Source of the DNA: Pseudomonas taetrolens
Lineage (GTDB): Bacteria; Pseudomonadota; Gammaproteobacteria; Pseudomonadales; Pseudomonadaceae
Assembly: GCF_900475285.1 (NCBI RefSeq)
Contig: NZ_LS483370.1
Span: 758,001-822,000 of the forward strand
DNA length: 64,000 nt
Direction of reading: 5' to 3'
Part shown: one piece after another, positions 30,142 to 39,108 of the stretch
Layout: each line of letters starts with the position of its first letter
Position numbering within the stretch: position 1 is the stretch's first letter
Program-made: the position numbers and the translations under genes
Notes under the pieces: model-generated
What the model was told of the DNA's origin: nothing
The model's input: the letters and a program-made list of their open reading frames with translations, nothing else
Database searches by the model: none

Positions 30142-30828
30142 GTGATCGGAGCCGAGGTGTTATCCACCCAGACTCAGCTGCTTGGCTGGATGCTCTACGT
30201 GCCTGCTGTGCTATGGGCGATCTGGCGGGCACCGTGGGTTGAGCTGTTTAGCGACACCCGGCGCCAACATCTGTTGTTCGGCACGGTTTTTTCTCTGTTC
30301 TTGTTGTGGCTGGTACGGCGCGACTTTGATACGGGCGTGTCTTACCATTTCATCGGCCTGACGGTCGTCACGTTACTGCTCGACTGGCCGCTGGCGATCG
30401 TCGGTGCGCTCATGGCGCAAGCGGGGCTGGTGTTGCTGGGGCGCCAGGACCTGGCGGCGATGGGGGTCAACGGCGTGCTGCTGATTTTGCTGCCAGTGGC
30501 CGTGACCGAGGCCTGCGCGAGCGCAGTCGAGCGTGCGCAGCCGCGTAATCCATTTGTTTATATTTTTTGTTCGGGGTTCTTTGCCGCAGCTCTGGCTGCG
30601 CTGCTGTGTCTATTGGCGGTGCTGGGGGTGTTATGGCATGACGGGGTGTTCGTGATGCCTGAATGGCTGGAAGACTTTGTGGGCTACCTGTGGCTGATCA
30701 TCTTTCCGGAGGCTTTTATCAACGGAATGCTGGTGACGGCTCTGGTGGTGTTCTGCCCTGAGTGGCTGGAGACCTTCAACCGTACTCGCTACCTGGCGGC
30801 CCCCTGGAAGGATGAGGGGCGCAAGTAG
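30142..30828 (+). CDS. CbiM-like energy-coupling factor membrane protein, orphan
   Basis: The 228-residue membrane protein has about six to seven hydrophobic segments and the CbiM-type pattern YHFIGLTVVTLLLDWPLAIVGALMAQ, NGVLLILLPVAVT and IIFPEAFINGMLVTALVVF. CbiM/NikM proteins import cobalt or nickel, but here the metal-binding His2 of the N-terminus is lacking (start MIGAEV) and no EcfT or ATPase genes are adjacent. GTG start at 30142 with GGAG 8 bases upstream. Substrate unknown. Confidence 0.8.
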   Translation: MIGAEVLSTQTQLLGWMLYVPAVLWAIWRAPWVELFSDTRRQHLLFGTVFSLFLLWLVRRDFDTGVSYHFIGLTVVTLLLDWPLAIVGALMAQAGLVLLGRQDLAAMGVNGVLLILLPVAVTEACASAVERAQPRNPFVYIFCSGFFAAALAALLCLLAVLGVLWHDGVFVMPEWLEDFVGYLWLIIFPEAFINGMLVTALVVFCPEWLETFNRTRYLAAPWKDEGRK

Positions 30829-30895
30829 CAATCAGAACCCGCGACGGGGTGGGGCGCAACCCCCGTCGACGACTGCAAAAGATCGTCTCTGTGCA

Positions 30896-31099
30896 TCAAT
30901 GAATGCGGGGCGATAAATCGTCCGAGAACAGGTCATCTTCAGCGTCCGGGCTGACCGGGATTTTGTGCTCTTCGCTGGCCCAGGCTCCCAGGTCGATCAG
31001 CTTGCAGCGATCCGAGCAAAAAGGCCGGAAAGTATTGCCAGCGACCCATTCCACGGCGGTGCCACAGGTTGGGCAGTCTACGATCATCGGTTTGGTCAT
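30896..31099 (-). CDS. yacG: DNA gyrase inhibitor YacG
   Basis: The 67-residue zinc protein has CPTCG and FCSDRC, the four-Cys zinc site of YacG, followed by [13 protein letters not shown] and an acidic tail. YacG inhibits gyrase by binding the GyrB subunit in E. coli. It overlaps coaE by four bases in the conserved coaE-yacG order. Confidence 0.95.
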   Translation of the reverse strand: MTKPMIVDCPTCGTAVEWVAGNTFRPFCSDRCKLIDLGAWASEEHKIPVSPDAEDDLFSDDLSPRIH

Positions 31100-31719
31100 G
31101 GTTGGCCTCCACGCAAGGTTAAGTAAAAGTGATGCAGGCGCTCGACTTCGGTCTGAAGCGCCTTCAAGTCGGAATCATTGACCAGCACATCATCTGCATG
31201 CAGCAGGCGTTCTTCGCGGCTGGCCTGGACCTTGAGAATGGCCTGGATCTGTTGTTCGCTGGTGTTGTCGCGCAACAACGTGCGCTGCACTTGCAGGGCT
31301 TGCGGGGCGTCAATCACCAGTATGCGCTGGGTCGTCGAATATTGGCCGGACTCGATCAGCAGCGGTGAAACCAGAATGGCGTAGGGTGACTGCGCCTGCG
31401 CCAGGTTGTTGGCAATCTCATCGCGAATCAATGGGTGCAACAGCGCTTCAAGCCAGCGGCGTTGCTCGGGGTCGCTGAAGATCAAGGCACGCAGCGCGCT
31501 GCGATCGAGTTGCCCGTCGGCCTGCAGTACGCCATCACCAAAGTGCGCGGCGATTTTTGCCAGCGCCGGGCGCCCCGGCTCCACGACCCAGCGAGCGGCA
31601 TGATCGGCGTCCACTACGTGTACGCCCAATGCGGCGAAGTGATGGGCGGCGGCACTCTTGCCGCTGCCGATACCACCGGTCAGGCCGAGAATCCAGGGTT
31701 TGGAAGGAGGGGTATTCAT
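31096..31719 (-). CDS. coaE: Dephospho-CoA kinase
   Basis: CoaE phosphorylates dephospho-CoA in the last step of coenzyme A synthesis. The 207-residue protein has P-loop [11 protein letters not shown] (about 13-23), followed by [20 protein letters not shown] and the LID region. The ATG at 31719 lies directly after the pilD stop; the longer frame would need a TTG start. Confidence 0.96.
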   Translation of the reverse strand: MNTPPSKPWILGLTGGIGSGKSAAAHHFAALGVHVVDADHAARWVVEPGRPALAKIAAHFGDGVLQADGQLDRSALRALIFSDPEQRRWLEALLHPLIRDEIANNLAQAQSPYAILVSPLLIESGQYSTTQRILVIDAPQALQVQRTLLRDNTSEQQIQAILKVQASREERLLHADDVLVNDSDLKALQTEVERLHHFYLTLRGGQP

Positions 31720-31720
31720 G

Positions 31721-32587
31721 TCAAACCGCAAGCTGCCAATAGAAAGTGGTTATTTGACCACCCCAGAGCAATGCAAGCCAACCGGCAATTGCCAGATACG
31801 GCGCAAAGGGGATGGGAGTGGATGTTTTGGCGCGGCGTAATCCCAGCAGGCTCAGCCCCACGAGGGCGCCCACCAGCGACGAGAGCAAGAGGGTCAGAGG
31901 CAAAATGGCGATGCCTCCCCAGGCGCCGAGCATGGCCAGCAATTTGAAGTCGCCGTAGCCCATTCCGTCCTTGCCGGTGAGCAGTTTGAATATCCAGAAG
32001 ATTGACCACAGACTGGCATAGCCCAGCGCAGCTCCCCATACGGCTTGCGACAAGCTGGTGAACATATCGAAACTGTTCAGCAGCAAGCCCAGCCAAAGCA
32101 AGGGCAAGACCAGCACGTCGGGTACGATCTGGTGCTCGAGGTCAATCAGGCAGATGGCGAGCAATCCCCACGTCAGCACCAGCATCCAGCCCGCTTGCCC
32201 GCTAACACCGAAATGCCAGGCGATGAAGGCTGACAGCAGCCCGCAGGCCAGTTCGGTCAGGGGATAACGCAGACTGATCGCTGTATTGCACTGGCTGCAC
32301 TTGCCACGCAGCAAGGCATAGCTCAGTAACGGAATATTTTCCCGGGCGCGCAGGGGATGCTGGCAATGCGGGCAGTGCGAGTGGGGCAACATCAAGTTAT
32401 ACACAGGGCCTTTTTCAGCGGCCGGCATTGCCAGCAGCTCCCGGGCCTGGGCTTGCCAGTCATGTTCGAGCATTTTGGGCAGACGCCACACCAGCACATT
32501 GATAAAACTGCCCACCAGCAAGCCCAGTACCAAAGCACAAGCGATGAAGGCACCGGGGTGAAAACTCAGAAAATCAATCATGCTCAA
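31721..32587 (-). CDS. pilD: Prepilin peptidase/N-methyltransferase PilD
   Basis: The 288-residue inner-membrane enzyme cleaves prepilins after Gly and methylates the new N-terminus. It has a cytoplasmic zinc domain with CPHC and CSQC, several membrane segments, and the two catalytic Asp regions in [12 protein letters not shown] and [20 protein letters not shown] start at 32587 gives the length of P. aeruginosa PilD, but the ATG at 32581 is equally possible. It also serves the type II secretion pseudopilins in other pseudomonads. Confidence 0.94.
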   Translation of the reverse strand: MSMIDFLSFHPGAFIACALVLGLLVGSFINVLVWRLPKMLEHDWQAQARELLAMPAAEKGPVYNLMLPHSHCPHCQHPLRARENIPLLSYALLRGKCSQCNTAISLRYPLTELACGLLSAFIAWHFGVSGQAGWMLVLTWGLLAICLIDLEHQIVPDVLVLPLLWLGLLLNSFDMFTSLSQAVWGAALGYASLWSIFWIFKLLTGKDGMGYGDFKLLAMLGAWGGIAILPLTLLLSSLVGALVGLSLLGLRRAKTSTPIPFAPYLAIAGWLALLWGGQITTFYWQLAV

Positions 32588-33795
32588 ATCACTTGGCCCA
32601 GTTGGAAAATCGGTAAATACATGGCAATGACCAGCCCGCCTACCAGAACGCCAAGCACCACCATGATGGCGGGCTCCATCAGCGTTGTCAGGTTATCGAC
32701 CAAAGTGTCGACCTCGTTCTCATAATAAGTGGCTACATGACCAAGCATGTCGTCCAATGTGCCAGATTCTTCGCCAATAGCTGTCATCTGAATCGCCATG
32801 CCCGGAAACACGCCTGCGCTGGTCATGGCCATGTGAATCTGGCTGCCCGTCGCCACCTGTTGCTTGAGTCGCAGCACTGCCTCCTTGAACACGCTATTGC
32901 CAGTGGCGCCGGCCACGGAGTCCAGCGCCTCGAGCAGAGGAACGCCGGCTGCCATTGTGATGGACAGCGTGCGAGCAAAACGGGCAATGGCTGACTGGTG
33001 AAGCAGGCGCCCTGTCACGGGCAGTTTTAATTGCCACCGATCAAGCCGTTGGCGCCAGGTCGCAGAGTGTCTGTAGTAGCGGCGCGCACAGCCCAGTGTG
33101 GCGCAAACACCTGCCAGCAGCCACAGCCCACAGGTTTTCAGGGCTTCTGACAAGGCAATTGCGCCGAGCGTGAAGGCGGGAAGTTCAGCATCGAATGTGC
33201 TGAAAATGCCCTGAAACTTCGGCACCACTTCGATCAGCAGAATCGTACATACCGCCAACGCCACCAGCAGAACCGCGACGGGGTAGGTCATTGCCTTTTT
33301 GATTTTCTTTTTAAGCGCTTCGGTTTTCTCTTTGTAGATCGCGATCCGTTCAAGCAGTGCATCCAGCGCGCCGGCCTGTTCACCGGCTTCGATAAGGCTG
33401 CAAAACAGAGCATCAAAGTGCAGCGGTTTTTTGCGCAGCGCCGCCGCCAGGCTGGTACCTGCGCCGATGTCCTGCCTGAGGTCAGCCACCAGTTGGCGCA
33501 TCCGCAGCGTTTCGAAGCCGTTACTGATCACCTCCAGCGCTTGCAGCAGCGGGATGCCAGCCCTGATCAGAGTCGCCAATTGGCGCGTGAACAGCGTGAT
33601 ATGCAGCGCCGTGACGGGTGTTCCAGCGCGGGACCTGCCCTCGCGTCGGATCCTCGTCGCAGTGATGCCCTGGCGACGCAGGTGCATCCGGATCATGGCG
33701 CAAGAATGAGCGGCCATTTCCCCCTTGATCCGTTTGCCTTTGCGATCAGTACCTTCCCACCGGTACAGGCAGGTTTTAACGTCCAGTGTTGCCAT
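32584..33795 (-). CDS. pilC: Type IV pilus inner-membrane platform protein PilC
   Basis: The 403-residue protein has two GspF/T2SSF domains (LFTRQLATLIRAGIPLLQAL and FARTLSITMAAGVPLLEALD) and three membrane segments, including MVVLGVLVGGLVIAMYLPIF at the end. PilC is the platform for the PilB and PilT motors. The ATG at 33795 has AAGGA upstream; the earlier frame to 33843 has no ribosome-binding site. It overlaps pilD by four bases or abuts it. PilB is missing from its usual place between pilA and pilC. Confidence 0.94.
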   Translation of the reverse strand: MATLDVKTCLYRWEGTDRKGKRIKGEMAAHSCAMIRMHLRRQGITATRIRREGRSRAGTPVTALHITLFTRQLATLIRAGIPLLQALEVISNGFETLRMRQLVADLRQDIGAGTSLAAALRKKPLHFDALFCSLIEAGEQAGALDALLERIAIYKEKTEALKKKIKKAMTYPVAVLLVALAVCTILLIEVVPKFQGIFSTFDAELPAFTLGAIALSEALKTCGLWLLAGVCATLGCARRYYRHSATWRQRLDRWQLKLPVTGRLLHQSAIARFARTLSITMAAGVPLLEALDSVAGATGNSVFKEAVLRLKQQVATGSQIHMAMTSAGVFPGMAIQMTAIGEESGTLDDMLGHVATYYENEVDTLVDNLTTLMEPAIMVVLGVLVGGLVIAMYLPIFQLGQVI

Positions 33796-33932
33796 GCGAG
33801 GGTCCTTGGAAAGCGCAATGCCCGGTTGAGCGGTCAGTTTCAAAGGCTAGTTGCCAATCGCTTATGTCCGGTCACAGGAGCATGTCCAAAGGTGTCAAAC
33901 ACCGTTGTTGAGGAGCATCGGGCCCCGATCCT

Positions 33933-33948
33933 TGGTAGCCTGTGCGCA
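33933..33948 (+). promoter_or_regulatory. Weak sigma54-like element upstream of pilA
   Basis: TGGTAGCCTGTGCGCA keeps the GG (-24) and GC (-12) with exactly 10 bases between them, 71 bases before the pilA ATG. Other consensus positions match only partly. P. aeruginosa pilA is known to use sigma54 with PilR. Confidence 0.35.
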
Positions 33949-34018
33949 CTTTTTTTGGCAGCCCGCAGCTGCCAGGACGTCTGGTCATCAGGCCACGTCT
34001 CATTTTCGGAGTCCTCAC

Positions 34019-34426
34019 ATGAAACAGCACAAAGGCTTCACTCTGATCGAACTGATGATCGTGATTGCGATCATTGGCCTGATCGCTTCGTTCGCATTGC
34101 CGGCCTACAACGATCACACCATGAAGGCGCGTTTTGCCGAGGTGAATTCAATCAGCAATACCTACAAAACAGCGGTGGCCCTGTGTTACAGCGAGAGCAA
34201 TGATTTAAGCGTTTGCGATGCAGGCAAGCACGGGATCCCGGCCCCGGCCGAAGGTACTGCCAACCTGGCAGCCGGGATGACAGTTGAAGATGGCGTGATC
34301 ACCATGACCGGCACGCAGGCTGCCGGTAACTGGACCAGCATCATGGTGCCGGCAATCAGCGGCTCGGGCGCAACCTTGGTGTGGAATCAAAGCGGTACAT
34401 GCCTGGCCAGCGGAGCCTGTAAATAA
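34019..34426 (+). CDS. pilA: Type IV major pilin PilA
   Basis: The 135-residue prepilin has the six-residue leader MKQHKG and mature [19 protein letters not shown] with Glu5. Cys56 and Cys66, and Cys128 and Cys134, are the only cysteines; the C-terminal pair encloses five residues, a very short D-loop. The length is close to that of typical type IVa pilins (about 145-150). GGAGT lies 8 bases before the ATG. It is divergent from pilC-pilD. Confidence 0.92.
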   Translation: MKQHKGFTLIELMIVIAIIGLIASFALPAYNDHTMKARFAEVNSISNTYKTAVALCYSESNDLSVCDAGKHGIPAPAEGTANLAAGMTVEDGVITMTGTQAAGNWTSIMVPAISGSGATLVWNQSGTCLASGACK

Positions 34427-34596
34427 CCGTACGCATGATTCAACAGGCCCGGGTCCGCTCGCGCTTCAGGCGCTATAGCGGGAGGGCCTGCCGCGGTTTA
34501 CCCGCTATGCGCATGCCAATGCCCGACTGATCAATGGTCGACATTGACGTCCGAAAATGGCGAGAACCTGCAAAAACGTGGTGCTATTCTGCGGCC

Positions 34597-36087
34597 ATGA
34601 ACACATACGAAAGCCTCGCCATACCCTCTGTTGCTGCCTGCGAAATCGCTCGCCTGAGCCGTGATGCGCGTTTTGACGGGGTGTTCTTTACCGCAGTGCT
34701 CAGCACCCGGATCTATTGTCGCCCGGTGTGTCCGGCCCGACCTCCAAAAGCTGAAAACGTGGTGTATTACTCCAGCGCAGCCGCCGCCCAGGCCCAGGGA
34801 TTCAGGCCCTGTTTGCGCTGTCGACCCGAGTTGGCGCCGGGCAATCACCTGTGGCTGCAGGGCGAGCATTTAGTGTCGCGTGCCTTGAAGCTGATTAATG
34901 AAGGGTATCTGGCAGACCATTCGCTGGAAGCACTGGCTCAGCGTCTTGATCTGGGTGCCCGGCAGTTGCGCCGTCTGTTCGTCAGGTATCTGGGGGCGCC
35001 GCCGATGGCGGTTCACGCCACCCAGCGCCTGCTGTTTGCCAAGCAACTATTGACCGAGACGCACCTGTCGATCACCGACGTGGCGATGGCATCGGGGTTT
35101 GGCAGCTTGCGACGTTTCAATGCGGCGTTTGCCGAAGCCAATCATGTCGAGCCCCGGTCTTTCCGGCGCAGTCCCAAGCCGCGTGCAGGCAAGGCACTGG
35201 TTTTGCGTTTGGGTTATCGCCCGCCTTATGACTTCCCGGCGTTGCTGGCTTTCTTGAAGAATCGCGCCTTGCCGGGTATCGAACAGGTTGACGAGGTCAG
35301 TTACCAGCGGGTTTTTGCGGGGCCGCAGGCGACGGGCTGGTTGCGGATCAGCGCCTGGCCAGGTGAAACACACGCGCTGCAATTGGAGTTGCTGAATGTG
35401 GCGCCGGGTCAAATGCTCGGCGTGGTCACGCAGATCCGGCGGATGTTCGATCTGGATGCCGATCCGCAGGCAATTGCCCATACCTTGAGTGCCAGCCCGC
35501 TGCTGGCACCGATTATTGAACGTTATCCCGGCCTGCGTTTACCCGGCGGTTGGGATGGCTTTGAAGTGGCGGTGCGTGCGGTTTTGGGTCAGCAAGTCAG
35601 CGTTGCTGCAGCCCGCACTCTGGCCAGCCGTATCGTCAATCGCTATGGCACGGCAATCGCAGCCCCGGGTGGCGCGCCGCTGGATCGTTTATTTCCGACA
35701 CCCGGGCAATTGGCCGACGCTGACCTAGGGCAGATGGGAATTACCCAGGCGCGGATCGATACGATCCAGGGGATTGCCCGGGCCTTGCTCGATGGACGTG
35801 TGGATTTCGCCATGGAGCAACCCTTGCAAGTTTTTATCAGTCGCTGGGTGCAGTTGCCCGGGATTGGTGAATGGACGGCTCATTACATCGCCATGCGCGT
35901 GCTGAAGCACCCCGATGCATTTCCGGCGGCGGACTTGATCCTGCGCCGTGAGGCCAACCCCGGGAGTGCACCGCTGAGCACCAAGGCGTTACAAACCCTG
36001 GCCGAAAGCTGGCGCCCGTGGCGGGCCTATTCCGTGATGTATTTATGGCGCGCAGCCACCGATGCGGCGGTTGCAAGGAAGGTATGA
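34597..36087 (+). CDS. Ada N-domain / AraC-type HTH / AlkA glycosylase fusion
   Basis: This 496-residue protein joins three modules: an Ada-type zinc domain (about 1-85; Cys41, Cys45, Cys72 and Cys75 match Ada Cys38/42/69/72), an AraC HTH region (about 95-190; LEALAQRLDLGARQLRRLF and SITDVAMASGFGSLRRFNAAF) and an AlkA-like HhH-GPD glycosylase (about 205-490; LPGIGEWTAHYIAMR, with probable catalytic Asp446). It likely senses methyl phosphotriesters and removes alkylated purines. The ogt gene follows, so together they cover the roles of Ada and AlkA. ATG chosen at 34597; the upstream frame covers the promoter. Confidence 0.93.
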   Translation: MNTYESLAIPSVAACEIARLSRDARFDGVFFTAVLSTRIYCRPVCPARPPKAENVVYYSSAAAAQAQGFRPCLRCRPELAPGNHLWLQGEHLVSRALKLINEGYLADHSLEALAQRLDLGARQLRRLFVRYLGAPPMAVHATQRLLFAKQLLTETHLSITDVAMASGFGSLRRFNAAFAEANHVEPRSFRRSPKPRAGKALVLRLGYRPPYDFPALLAFLKNRALPGIEQVDEVSYQRVFAGPQATGWLRISAWPGETHALQLELLNVAPGQMLGVVTQIRRMFDLDADPQAIAHTLSASPLLAPIIERYPGLRLPGGWDGFEVAVRAVLGQQVSVAAARTLASRIVNRYGTAIAAPGGAPLDRLFPTPGQLADADLGQMGITQARIDTIQGIARALLDGRVDFAMEQPLQVFISRWVQLPGIGEWTAHYIAMRVLKHPDAFPAADLILRREANPGSAPLSTKALQTLAESWRPWRAYSVMYLWRAATDAAVARKV

Positions 36088-36587
36088 ACATGACCCGGAT
36101 TTACTACGAATACATGCCGTCACCGGTCGGCCCGCTGCTGTTGGTGGCTGATGATGAGGGTTTGCGGCAGATACGCTTCGAGCTGGAGCACCGCCCCCAT
36201 GCCCCTCTGGCGGAGTGGGAGCACTCACCGCAAAAACTGGCCGAAGTCAGGCGTCAGCTTGAAGCGTATTTCGCCGGTGAACGGTACACCTTCGATCTGC
36301 CACTCAAACCATTGGGCACTGAATTCCAGCAGTCGGTCTGGCAAGCCCTGATGACCATTCCCTACGCGGCGACTACCAGCTACGGGCAAATATCGCAGCT
36401 GATCCTTCGTCCTAAGGCATCGCGGGCGGTGGGGGCTGCCAACGGGCGTAATCCGATTCCGATCATCATTCCATGCCACCGTGTCATTGGCAGCAATGGT
36501 TCGTTGACCGGTTTTTCGGGCGGGCTGGCAACCAAGCAGTGGTTGCTGGAGCACGAGCTCAAGCAACAGGGGTTTGTGTTGTCTTGA
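36084..36587 (+). CDS. ogt: Methylated-DNA-protein-cysteine methyltransferase Ogt
   Basis: The 167-residue suicide enzyme repairs O6-methylguanine by transfer to Cys in PCHRVIG; the motif is IPIIIPCHRVIGSNGSLTGF. It overlaps the Ada-AlkA stop codon (ATGA) with AAGGAAGG just upstream; the ATG at 36090 is an alternative that removes two residues. It is translationally coupled to the fusion gene. Confidence 0.95.
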   Translation: MNMTRIYYEYMPSPVGPLLLVADDEGLRQIRFELEHRPHAPLAEWEHSPQKLAEVRRQLEAYFAGERYTFDLPLKPLGTEFQQSVWQALMTIPYAATTSYGQISQLILRPKASRAVGAANGRNPIPIIIPCHRVIGSNGSLTGFSGGLATKQWLLEHELKQQGFVLS

Positions 36588-36641
36588 TGCCAAACAAGTG
36601 CGGGCGGTGCCGATCGCAAAGCCCGCGCCCGCCCCAGGACG

Positions 36642-37490
36642 TTACAGGCTCAAGCGCATCGACAAATCCACCGCTTTCACATCCTTGGTCATGGCGCCAA
36701 TCGATATGTAGTCCACGCCTGTCTCGGCGATGGGACGCAAGGTGGTTTCGTTGATCCCGCCGCTGGCTTCCAGCTTGGCTTTGCCCGCGTTCAGGCGCAC
36801 GGCTTCGCGCATGTCGTCCATGCTCAGCTCGTCGAGCATGATGATGTCAGCGCCTGCTGCCAGCGCTTCCTTCAGTTCGGCGAGGCTTTCAACTTCGATT
36901 TCAACGGGCTTGCCCGGGGCGATTTTGTGCGCCGCGCTGATGGCTTCAGCGATGCCACCGCAGGCTGCGATATGGTTTTCCTTGATCAGGAACGCGTCGT
37001 ACAGGCCGATACGGTGGTTGTGACAACCGCCACAGGTGACCGCGTACTTTTGCGCCAAACGCAGGCCGGGCAGGGTTTTGCGGGTGTCCAGCAACTTGAC
37101 CTGAGTGTCGGCGACTTGATCCGCCAGGTACTGGGCATGGGTAGCAACGCCGGACAGCATCTGCAAAAAGTTCAGGGCGCTACGTTCACCGCTGAGCAGT
37201 GAGCGGGCCGGGCCTTCAAGGTGGAACAACACTTGATTGGGGCTTACGCGCTCGCCGTCGGCCACCTGCCAATGCACCGCAACCCGTGGGTCCAGCTGGC
37301 GAAACACGGTATCGACCCAGGCAGTTCCGCTGATAACCGCGGCTTCACGGGTGATGATTGAAGCTTTTGCCAGACGTTCGGCAGGGATCAGTCGTGCAGT
37401 GATATCGCCACTGCCAATGTCTTCGGCTAACGCACGGCGTACGTTGGCTTCGATTTCGGCGGTGAGGTCGGCCAGACGTAAATTCGGCAT
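36642..37490 (-). CDS. nadC: Nicotinate-nucleotide pyrophosphorylase
   Basis: NadC converts quinolinate and PRPP to nicotinate mononucleotide in NAD synthesis. The 282-residue protein has [30 protein letters not shown] and [26 protein letters not shown] at 37490 follows GGAG. It is divergent from ampD, as in other Pseudomonas. Confidence 0.97.
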   Translation of the reverse strand: MPNLRLADLTAEIEANVRRALAEDIGSGDITARLIPAERLAKASIITREAAVISGTAWVDTVFRQLDPRVAVHWQVADGERVSPNQVLFHLEGPARSLLSGERSALNFLQMLSGVATHAQYLADQVADTQVKLLDTRKTLPGLRLAQKYAVTCGGCHNHRIGLYDAFLIKENHIAACGGIAEAISAAHKIAPGKPVEIEVESLAELKEALAAGADIIMLDELSMDDMREAVRLNAGKAKLEASGGINETTLRPIAETGVDYISIGAMTKDVKAVDLSMRLSL

Positions 37491-37699
37491 AACGAGCTCC
37501 ACAAACAAAGTGCGCCGATTATAGGGCCATGCGGCGAGTGAACCCAAGTACGCCGGTGTCTATTGGCCAGCGTACTTAACCGTGTGTTTTTTGGCGCTTT
37601 TATGGGGCAGTCGCAGTCATTGCAATACAGATTGCTCCCCCTTGGCGCGTTCATAGCGGCATACTGAGACCTTTCGCTTTCGTCGTTGAAGGAGCCTCT

Positions 37700-38263
37700 A
37701 TGCAGCTGGACCCCGCGAGTGGTTGGTGCCAGGGTGTGTGTCATTGCCCGTCGCCCAACTTCAATGCGCGCCCGAATGGCGAAATTTCCTTGCTGATTAT
37801 CCACAACATCAGCTTGCCGCCAGGGCAGTTCGCCACAGGCAAGGTTCAGGCGTTTTTCCAGAACCGACTGGACGCCACAGAGCATCCCTACTTTGAAGGC
37901 ATCCGTGAGCTCAGGGTGAGCGCGCACTTTCTGATTGAGCGCGATGGCGGCGTGACCCAGTTTGTTTCCTGCCTTGATCGTGCATGGCATGCCGGTATTT
38001 CGAGCTTTGAAGGGCGCGAAACCTGCAATGATTTTTCGCTGGGGATCGAGCTCGAGGGCACTGATGAATTGCCGTTCAGCGACGCGCAATATGACGCGCT
38101 GAGTACGCTGACCCGGCAATTGCAGGCGGCGTATCCCGGCATTACGCTGAACAGAATATGCGGCCACAGTGATGTGGCTCCCGGGCGCAAGACAGATCCG
38201 GGCCCGGCTTTTGACTGGGCGCGCTTTCGCGGCGCGTTGCAGCACACAGGAGAAATGCAATGA
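37700..38263 (+). CDS. ampD: 1,6-anhydro-N-acetylmuramyl-L-alanine amidase AmpD
   Basis: The 187-residue cytoplasmic zinc amidase recycles anhydromuropeptides and thereby limits induction of ampC beta-lactamase. It has LLIIHNISLPPGQF, SAHFLIERDGGVTQFV, and CGHSDVAPGRKTDPGPAFDW with Zn-binding residues. GAAGGAG precedes the ATG. It overlaps ampE by four bases. Confidence 0.96.
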   Translation: MQLDPASGWCQGVCHCPSPNFNARPNGEISLLIIHNISLPPGQFATGKVQAFFQNRLDATEHPYFEGIRELRVSAHFLIERDGGVTQFVSCLDRAWHAGISSFEGRETCNDFSLGIELEGTDELPFSDAQYDALSTLTRQLQAAYPGITLNRICGHSDVAPGRKTDPGPAFDWARFRGALQHTGEMQ

Positions 38264-39096
38264 GTTTTGTGGTGTTACTGCTGACGATGCTGATCGAGAA
38301 GTTCTCGGGGCTGCGTCAATATCTTCAGCGTGATGGCGGCTGGCTGCGTGAACTGCACAAGCTGGAAGCCAGCCCGAGGCTTGCCACCAAGCCATGGTGT
38401 GTACTGGCCATCCTGATCCTGTTCCCCGTGGCGGTCCTCGGGTTGCTGTTACTGGTGCTGCAACCCGTGGCGTATGGCCTGTTGGCGTTGCCGGTGCATG
38501 TGCTGATCGTGATTTACAGCTTGGGTCGAGGTGATTTGCTGGAGGGCCTGGGGCCGATTCGCGATGCCTGGCGCCGGGGCGATTTACAGGCCGCCGCGCA
38601 TGTGTCCGAACGCGATCTGGGGGTGACTGCCGAGAGTGGCGAACAGTTGCTGGAGAAGGTCCAGAGTCACTTGCTGTGGCAGGCTTATCAAAGTTTCTTT
38701 GCCGTGATTTTCTGGTACTTCCTGCTGGGTCCCGTCGCGGCGCTGAGTTATCGCCTGCTGGCATTGGCGGCTGAGAACGGGAAGAACCCGGAGCTGATCG
38801 AACGTGCCCAGCAACTGCGCCACGCCTTCGACTGGTTGCCAGTGCGGCTGCTGGCCGCGAGTTTTGCACTGGTGGGCCACTTTGCGGCAGTGAGCCGAGT
38901 GATGTTGCACGAGTTGCTGAGTTGGGACATCAGCGCCGAGCAACTGATCAACAAGGCCGGCTGTGCGGCGGCAGAGATCCCCGCGCCTCAGGTGGGGCCT
39001 GAGGGCGTGGCCAGTCTGGATACCCTGTGGGCACTGCTATTGCGTGCCGCAGTGCTGTGGTACGCGTGCTTTGCGGTGTGGACGTTGCTGCTCTGA
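38260..39096 (+). CDS. ampE: AmpE, regulatory inner-membrane protein
   Basis: The 278-residue membrane protein has EKFSGLRQYLQRDGGWL near the N-terminus and hydrophobic segments near 45-85, 145-170, 195-215 and at the C-terminus. AmpE is linked to ampC induction but is not essential for it in E. coli. It is coupled to ampD and convergent with the TatD-type hydrolase gene. Confidence 0.92.
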   Translation: MSFVVLLLTMLIEKFSGLRQYLQRDGGWLRELHKLEASPRLATKPWCVLAILILFPVAVLGLLLLVLQPVAYGLLALPVHVLIVIYSLGRGDLLEGLGPIRDAWRRGDLQAAAHVSERDLGVTAESGEQLLEKVQSHLLWQAYQSFFAVIFWYFLLGPVAALSYRLLALAAENGKNPELIERAQQLRHAFDWLPVRLLAASFALVGHFAAVSRVMLHELLSWDISAEQLINKAGCAAAEIPAPQVGPEGVASLDTLWALLLRAAVLWYACFAVWTLLL

Positions 39097-39108
39097 CCTG
39101 TTGGAGGG

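Noticed and set aside
33851-34018. N-terminal extension of PilA by upstream start at 33851
   Set aside because: The prepilin leader MKQHKG directly before the cleavage site and GGAGT before 34019 fix the start; the extension is not pilin-like.
37427-38869. 480-residue open frame antisense to nadC upstream, ampD and ampE
   Set aside because: It crosses several real genes and promoters, and shows no domain.
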